Positions 59,704 to 64,000 of a stretch of DNA of 64,000 nt are shown here, in pieces. Origin of the DNA: Tatumella saanichensis (lineage in GTDB: Bacteria > Pseudomonadota > Gammaproteobacteria > Enterobacterales > Enterobacteriaceae); NCBI RefSeq assembly GCF_000439375.1, contig NZ_ATMI01000006.1:1-64000 (forward strand), written 5' to 3'. A model generated the notes under the pieces. It saw only the letters and a program-made list of their open reading frames with translations. It had not been told where the DNA came from and searched no databases. The translations under genes and the position numbers were made by a program. Position 1 is the stretch's first letter; the number at the start of each line of letters is the position of its first letter.

Positions 59704-59722
59704 AATTTAGCAATGGTATCCT
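59695..59722 (+). promoter_or_regulatory. metBL promoter
   Basis: TTGACG (59695-59700) and TATCCT (59717-59722) with 16-base spacing give a sigma-70 promoter 35 bases before metB. The -35 lies inside the MetJ boxes. Confidence 0.7.
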
Positions 59723-59757
59723 GTGACAACATTTCCTCTTCCGGTTTAAAAGACGCC

Positions 59758-60921
59758 ATGACAACACATAAGCAAGCGACCATCGCTGTACGCAGCGGAT
59801 TAAATGATGATGAGCAGTATGGGTGTGTAGTGCCGCCGATCCACCTGTCGACCACCTATAACTTTACTGACTTTAATCAGCCCAGACCTCATGACTATTC
59901 CCGTAAGGGTAATCCGTCTCGCGATGTCGTTCAGAATGCGTTGGCCCAACTGGAAGGGGGGGCCGGTGCCGTGATGACCAACACCGGCATGTCAGCCATT
60001 CTGCTGACCACGACGGTATTTCTGAAACCTGGTGATTTGCTGGTGGCGCCTCATGATTGCTATGGCGGCAGCTATCGTCTGTTAGAAAGCTTCCACAAAC
60101 GTGGTGCGTTCCGGGTGAAATTTGTCGATCAGGGCGATGCACAGGCTCTGGCTGAGGTGATGGCTGAAGGGCCAAAAATGGTGCTAATTGAAACGCCGAG
60201 CAACCCATTATTACGGGTGGTGGATATCGAAGCCATCTGCCGTGCTGCCCGGGCAGCCGGTGCAGTGTCAGTCGTGGATAACACCTTCTTAAGCCCAGTA
60301 CTGCAAAGTCCGCTATCGCTGGGGGCGGATGTGGTGCTGCACTCCTGTACCAAATACCTAAATGGTCATTCTGATGTGGTAGCCGGTACGGTGATTGCTA
60401 AAGACCCGGCACTGGCAACCGAGTTGGCATGGTGGGCGAATAATATCGGTGTGACCGGTTCTGCGTTTGACAGCTACCTGTTGTTACGTGGACTGCGTAC
60501 CCTCGGACCGCGTATGGCGGCAGCACAGAGAAACTCGCTGGCGATTGTTGAGGCGCTGAAAAAGCAGCCGCTGGTGAAAAAATTGTATCACCCGTCACTG
60601 CCAGACAATGCTGGCCATGAGATTGCCAAACGCCAGCAAAAGGGCTTCGGGGCAATGCTCAGTTTTGAACTGGATGGGGATGAGCAAACGGTGCGCACTT
60701 TCCTGAAAGCGCTGAAACTGTTTACCTTGGCGGAATCTCTGGGTGGGGTCGAAAGCTTAATCTCCCATACTGCCACCATGACCCACGCGGGTATGTCTCC
60801 AGAAGCCAGAGCAGCCGCCGGAATTTCTGATACATTATTACGGGTATCGGTCGGTATTGAAGACCATGAAGATTTAGTCGCCGATCTGGAAAATGCCTTC
60901 CGGGTGGCCGCCAGGGGGTAA
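59758..60921 (+). CDS. metB: Cystathionine gamma-synthase
   Basis: MetB joins O-succinylhomoserine and cysteine to cystathionine in methionine synthesis. The 387-residue PLP enzyme has AVRSGLNDDEQYGCVVPPIHLSTTY, YSRKGNPSRDV, NTGMSAI, the cofactor stacking region APHDCYGGSYRL, VDNTFLSP and the PLP lysine Lys199 in SCTKYLNGHSDVVAG. The C-terminal SLGGVESLISHTATMTHAGM fits the Cys/Met family. ATG 59758 corresponds to the E. coli start. metL follows after two bases. Confidence 0.98.
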   Translation: MTTHKQATIAVRSGLNDDEQYGCVVPPIHLSTTYNFTDFNQPRPHDYSRKGNPSRDVVQNALAQLEGGAGAVMTNTGMSAILLTTTVFLKPGDLLVAPHDCYGGSYRLLESFHKRGAFRVKFVDQGDAQALAEVMAEGPKMVLIETPSNPLLRVVDIEAICRAARAAGAVSVVDNTFLSPVLQSPLSLGADVVLHSCTKYLNGHSDVVAGTVIAKDPALATELAWWANNIGVTGSAFDSYLLLRGLRTLGPRMAAAQRNSLAIVEALKKQPLVKKLYHPSLPDNAGHEIAKRQQKGFGAMLSFELDGDEQTVRTFLKALKLFTLAESLGGVESLISHTATMTHAGMSPEARAAAGISDTLLRVSVGIEDHEDLVADLENAFRVAARG

Positions 60922-60923
60922 TA

Positions 60924-63359
60924 ATGACAATTTCATCAGACTGCACAGCGTCCGGAAACAGACAACTGCATAAATTCGGGGGCAGCAGCCTGGCGGATGC
61001 CAAATGTTATCAGCGTGTCGCGGATATCATGGCTCAGCACAGCGAACCCGGCGATCTAATGGTGGTATCTGCCGCTGGCAGCACCACTAACCAACTGATT
61101 AACTGGTTGAAACTCAGTCAAAGCGATCGTCTGTCGGCCTATCAGGTTCAGCAGAATCTGCGCCGTTTCCAAAGCGGTCTTATCAGCACATTACTGCCTG
61201 CTCCTCAGGCAGACGTGATGACACAAGACTTTATCCGCGACCTAGAACGTATTGCCGGGCTGCTGGACACGCCGGTGACTGATGCGGTGTACGCCGAAGT
61301 GGTTGGCCACGGGGAAATTTGGTCTGCGAGGCTGATGGCGGCCCTGCTTGCACAACGTGATATCCCGGCAAGCTGGCTGGATGCGCGAGATTTCCTGCGG
61401 GCAGAACGTTCAGCACAACCGGAAGTAAAAGAGAGTATCTCTCGTGAGTTGTTAGCGCAGTCCTTGGTAGAGCACGGTACTCAACGGGTGGTGATCACCG
61501 GATTTATCTGCCGTAATGAAGCTGGTGAAACAGTGTTATTAGGACGTAACGGTTCTGACTACTCCGCGACCCAAATTGGCGCATTAGCGGCTGTGAAGAA
61601 AGTCACTATCTGGAGTGATGTGGCCGGTGTTTACAGTGCTGATCCACGTAGAGTCAGTGATGCATGCTTATTGCCTCTATTGCGGCTGGATGAAGCCAGT
61701 GAATTGGCACGCTTGGCTGCGCCAGTACTGCATACCCGTACACTGCAGCCGGTCTCTGGCAGTGATATTGAGCTGGAGCTGCGTTGTAGCTATCAGCCGG
61801 AGCAGGGCTCGACGCGCATTGAACGTGTGTTGGCGTCTGGTACCGGTGCCAGGATCGTTACCAGTCATGATGATGTCTGTCTCATCGAGATCGAAGTGCC
61901 GACTCAGCAGGACTTCCCTGTTCTTAAAAAAGAGATTGAACAGCAGTTGGCACGCCAACAACTGCGGCCGCTGGCTAGCGGTGTCCATCCGGACCGTCAT
62001 CTGCTGCAACTTTGTTATACCGCGGAAGTGGTGGACAGCGCACTGGCCTTATTACAAAGCAGCGGCTTGCCCGTGTCGGTACGGCTACGTAACGGTCTGG
62101 CACTCGTAGCAATGGTCGGCGCTGGGGTTACCCGTAATCCGCTGCATGCGCACCGTTTCTGGCAGCAGATAAAAGATCAGCCGGTCGAATTTGTCTGGCA
62201 GTCAGAGCAGCATATCAGTCTGGTGGCGGTGCTGCGTTCCGGTCCGACAGAACGTGTGATCCAGGGGCTGCATCAATCTCTGTTCCGTGCCGAGAAACGT
62301 ATCGGACTGGTGCTGCTAGGTAAAGGGAACATTGGTTCACGCTGGCTGGAGCTGTTTGCGCGTGAGCAGGAAAATCTTTCTGATCGCAGTGGCTTTGAAT
62401 TTGTGCTAGCGGGTATCGCCGATAGCCGTAAAAGTCTGCTCAGCTATGAAGGCCTGGATGCCAGTGAAGCCCTTGCCCGTTTCGATGAACAGTCGCAGCC
62501 ACGGGATGAGGAATCACTGTTCCTATGGATGCGTGATCACCCGTTTGATGATCTGGTGGTACTGGATGTGACCGCGGACAGCAGTATTGCCGGTCAGTAT
62601 CTGGACTTTGCTAGCTATGGCTTCCATGTGATCAGTGCCAATAAAGTGGCCGGTTCGTCAGGCAGTGCTCACTGGCGGCAGTTAAGAGATGCGTTTACTC
62701 GTACCGGACGCCATTGGCTGTATAACGCGACCGTCGGTGCCGGTTTACCGATCAACTATGCGGTGCGGGATCTGCGGGATACCGGCGATTCGATTCTGTC
62801 GATCAGCGGGATCTTCTCTGGCACTCTTTCGTGGTTGTTCCTGCAATACGATGGCACGGTGCCTTTTACCGATCTGGTGGATCAGGCCTGGCAGCAGGGA
62901 TTAACCGAGCCAGACCCGAGGGTCGACCTCTCGGGACTGGATGTGATGCGCAAGCTAGTGATCCTGGCCCGTGAGGCCGGCTATGATATTGAACCTCACC
63001 AAGTGCGGGTGGAGTCACTGGTACCGGAGCACTGCGAGGATGAGTCGGTCGATCACTTCTTTGAGAATGCCGACGAGCTGAATGAGCAGATGCTGCAACG
63101 TTACGAAGCGGCTACCGAAGCCGGGCGGGTACTGCGTTATGTGGCACGTTTTGATGCCCACGGCAAGGCCAGTGTGGGTGTGGAAGCGGTCAGACCAGAG
63201 CATCCGTTGGCAGCGTTGCTGCCGTGCGATAATGTGTTTGCTATCGAAAGCCGTTGGTACCGAGATAATCCGATGATTATCCGTGGCCCGGGGGCTGGAC
63301 GTGATGTGACGGCGGGAGCGATTCAGTCGGATCTCAACCGGCTAGCGCAGTTACTATAA
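60924..63359 (+). CDS. metL: Bifunctional aspartokinase II/homoserine dehydrogenase II
   Basis: MetL catalyses two steps of the aspartate pathway toward homoserine for methionine. The 811-residue protein (E. coli 810) has an N-terminal aspartokinase (KFGGSSLADAKCYQRVADIM, GRNGSDYSATQIGAL, WSDVAGVYSADPR) followed by a linker. The C-terminal homoserine dehydrogenase has LVLLGKGNIGSRWLELF, VISANKVAG, NATVGAGLPINYAVRDL, SGIFSGTLSWLFLQYDG and GLTEPDPRVDLSGLDVMRKLVILAREAG. It is transcribed with metB. metF, next in E. coli, is not present. Confidence 0.98.
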   Translation: MTISSDCTASGNRQLHKFGGSSLADAKCYQRVADIMAQHSEPGDLMVVSAAGSTTNQLINWLKLSQSDRLSAYQVQQNLRRFQSGLISTLLPAPQADVMTQDFIRDLERIAGLLDTPVTDAVYAEVVGHGEIWSARLMAALLAQRDIPASWLDARDFLRAERSAQPEVKESISRELLAQSLVEHGTQRVVITGFICRNEAGETVLLGRNGSDYSATQIGALAAVKKVTIWSDVAGVYSADPRRVSDACLLPLLRLDEASELARLAAPVLHTRTLQPVSGSDIELELRCSYQPEQGSTRIERVLASGTGARIVTSHDDVCLIEIEVPTQQDFPVLKKEIEQQLARQQLRPLASGVHPDRHLLQLCYTAEVVDSALALLQSSGLPVSVRLRNGLALVAMVGAGVTRNPLHAHRFWQQIKDQPVEFVWQSEQHISLVAVLRSGPTERVIQGLHQSLFRAEKRIGLVLLGKGNIGSRWLELFAREQENLSDRSGFEFVLAGIADSRKSLLSYEGLDASEALARFDEQSQPRDEESLFLWMRDHPFDDLVVLDVTADSSIAGQYLDFASYGFHVISANKVAGSSGSAHWRQLRDAFTRTGRHWLYNATVGAGLPINYAVRDLRDTGDSILSISGIFSGTLSWLFLQYDGTVPFTDLVDQAWQQGLTEPDPRVDLSGLDVMRKLVILAREAGYDIEPHQVRVESLVPEHCEDESVDHFFENADELNEQMLQRYEAATEAGRVLRYVARFDAHGKASVGVEAVRPEHPLAALLPCDNVFAIESRWYRDNPMIIRGPGAGRDVTAGAIQSDLNRLAQLL

Positions 63360-63401
63360 CGGTCATGTTGTAGGCGGTTTTCCTGAGGGATGCTTCGGGA
63401 C

Positions 63402-63431
63402 AAAAAACAGGGCACCTTGGTGCCCTGTTTT
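63402..63431. terminator. metL/ppc convergent terminator
   Basis: ACAGGGCACC (63407-63416) and GGTGCCCTGT (63419-63428) form a perfect 10-bp stem with a 2-base loop. A-runs on the left and T-runs on the right allow use on both strands. Confidence 0.88.
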
Positions 63432-63445
63432 GCTGTCTGCTGGGG

Positions 63446-64000
63446 TTAGCCGGTATTGCGCATTCCGGCTGCGATACCGGCAATGGTCACCATCAGCGCC
63501 TGTTCCACTTCCGGCGTTGACGGATGACCGGAAGCCTCCTGGACCCGCAGGCGGTGCAACAATTCTGCCTGCAGAACGTTTAGTGGGTCGGTATAGACAT
63601 TGCGCAGGGCGATAGACTCGGCGATCCACGGCTGGTCAGCCATCAGGTGGGCGTCATTAGAAATAGCCAGCACAGTGTCAATATCTGCTGCCAGCTGAGA
63701 TCGCAGTTGTTTACCCAGTTTCCATAGAGCCGGCTCTACCAGACGCTGGTCATAGTATTCCGCGAGCCACAGGTCAGCTTTGGCAAACACCATTTCCAGC
63801 ATACCGATACGGGTTGAGAAGAACGGCCAGTCGCGGCACATGGCTTCCAGTTGTTGCTGTTGTCCCGCCTCAACGGTTTTTTGTAAGGCCGCCCCGGCCC
63901 CTAGCCAAGCCGGTAACATTAGCCGATTTTGGGTCCAAGCGAAAATCCACGGAATGGCGCGCAAGGATTCGACACCGCCGGTCGGACGGCGTTTCGCCGG
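63446..64000 (-). CDS. ppc: Phosphoenolpyruvate carboxylase, C-terminal part (partial)
   Basis: The frame runs from the window edge to a stop at 63446 and encodes the last roughly 185 residues of PEP carboxylase, which makes oxaloacetate from PEP and bicarbonate. Conserved parts are [33 protein letters not shown] (split over the region), [45 protein letters not shown] and the invariant C-terminus AAGMRNTG. The 5' part lies beyond the window. In E. coli ppc is not adjacent to metL, so a rearrangement or deletion junction lies here. Confidence 0.97.
   Translation of the reverse strand, partial: PAKRRPTGGVESLRAIPWIFAWTQNRLMLPAWLGAGAALQKTVEAGQQQQLEAMCRDWPFFSTRIGMLEMVFAKADLWLAEYYDQRLVEPALWKLGKQLRSQLAADIDTVLAISNDAHLMADQPWIAESIALRNVYTDPLNVLQAELLHRLRVQEASGHPSTPEVEQALMVTIAGIAAGMRNTG

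Overview
The window is a chromosomal segment of an enterobacterial gammaproteobacterium (order Enterobacterales). Nearly every gene has a close counterpart in Escherichia coli and whole blocks keep E. coli order: the rRNA operon end followed by mobA-yihD-srkA-dsbA-polA; yicC and rph-pyrE-slmA-dut-coaBC-radC-rpmBG-mutM-coaD; the LPS inner-core cluster; envC-yibN-grxC-secB-gpsA-cysE-trmL; cpxARP-fieF-pfkA-sbp-cdh-tpiA-yiiQ-fpr-glpXKF-zapB-rraA-hslUV-ftsN-cytR-priA-rpmE-metJBL; and the end of ppc. Several usual neighbours are absent from their expected places (mobB, spf/engB, gpmI, tdh-kbl, menA, metF). Together with a Klebsiella/Serratia-type LPS core locus (waaE, a WabG-like and a probable WabH/WabN pair), this suggests a lineage outside Escherichia/Salmonella. 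An Erwiniaceae-like genome is possible, but the genus cannot be fixed from sequence reading alone.

Layout. 1-91: 3' end of a 5S rRNA gene and its terminator. 271-6001: molybdenum cofactor, stress kinase, periplasmic disulfide and DNA polymerase I genes. 6037-8051: an accessory insert with an HSL-type esterase, a divergent OhrR-like redox regulator and a cupin. 8412-16101: yicC, a DUF3574 lipoprotein, NupC, then nucleotide and coenzyme A genes. 16360-18159: L28, L33, MutM, CoaD. 18156-31324: LPS core and Kdo genes with several orientation switches. 31534-37615: cell separation, redox, secretion, phospholipid precursor and cysteine genes. 37652-40432: the Cpx envelope-stress system including the 3'-UTR sRNA CpxQ. 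40742-50772: metal efflux, glycolysis, sulfate uptake and the glpFKX operon. 51197-58633: division and proteolysis genes, CytR, PriA. 58864-63359: L31 and the methionine regulon. 63446-64000: partial ppc.

Regulation visible in the sequence: a perfect DnaA box before polA, a pyrE attenuator, a tandem CpxR box between cpxR and cpxP, a near-consensus sigma-32 promoter for hslVU overlapping the ftsN 3' end, three tandem MetJ boxes over the metB -35, a Cra-like site before pfkA, GlpR/CRP-like sites before glpF, and a MarR-type palindrome between the esterase and the OhrR-like gene. cytR lies in the same window as nupC, a nucleoside permease of the type its product controls in E. coli.

No CRISPR array, prophage, insertion sequence or complete tRNA gene was seen. 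The least explained parts are the OhrR-like/esterase/cupin insert, the mosaic LPS locus with a WaaZ-like gene, and several intergenic inverted-repeat structures (before fieF, cdh, rpmE, the cupin gene and waaQ, and between glpK and glpX).
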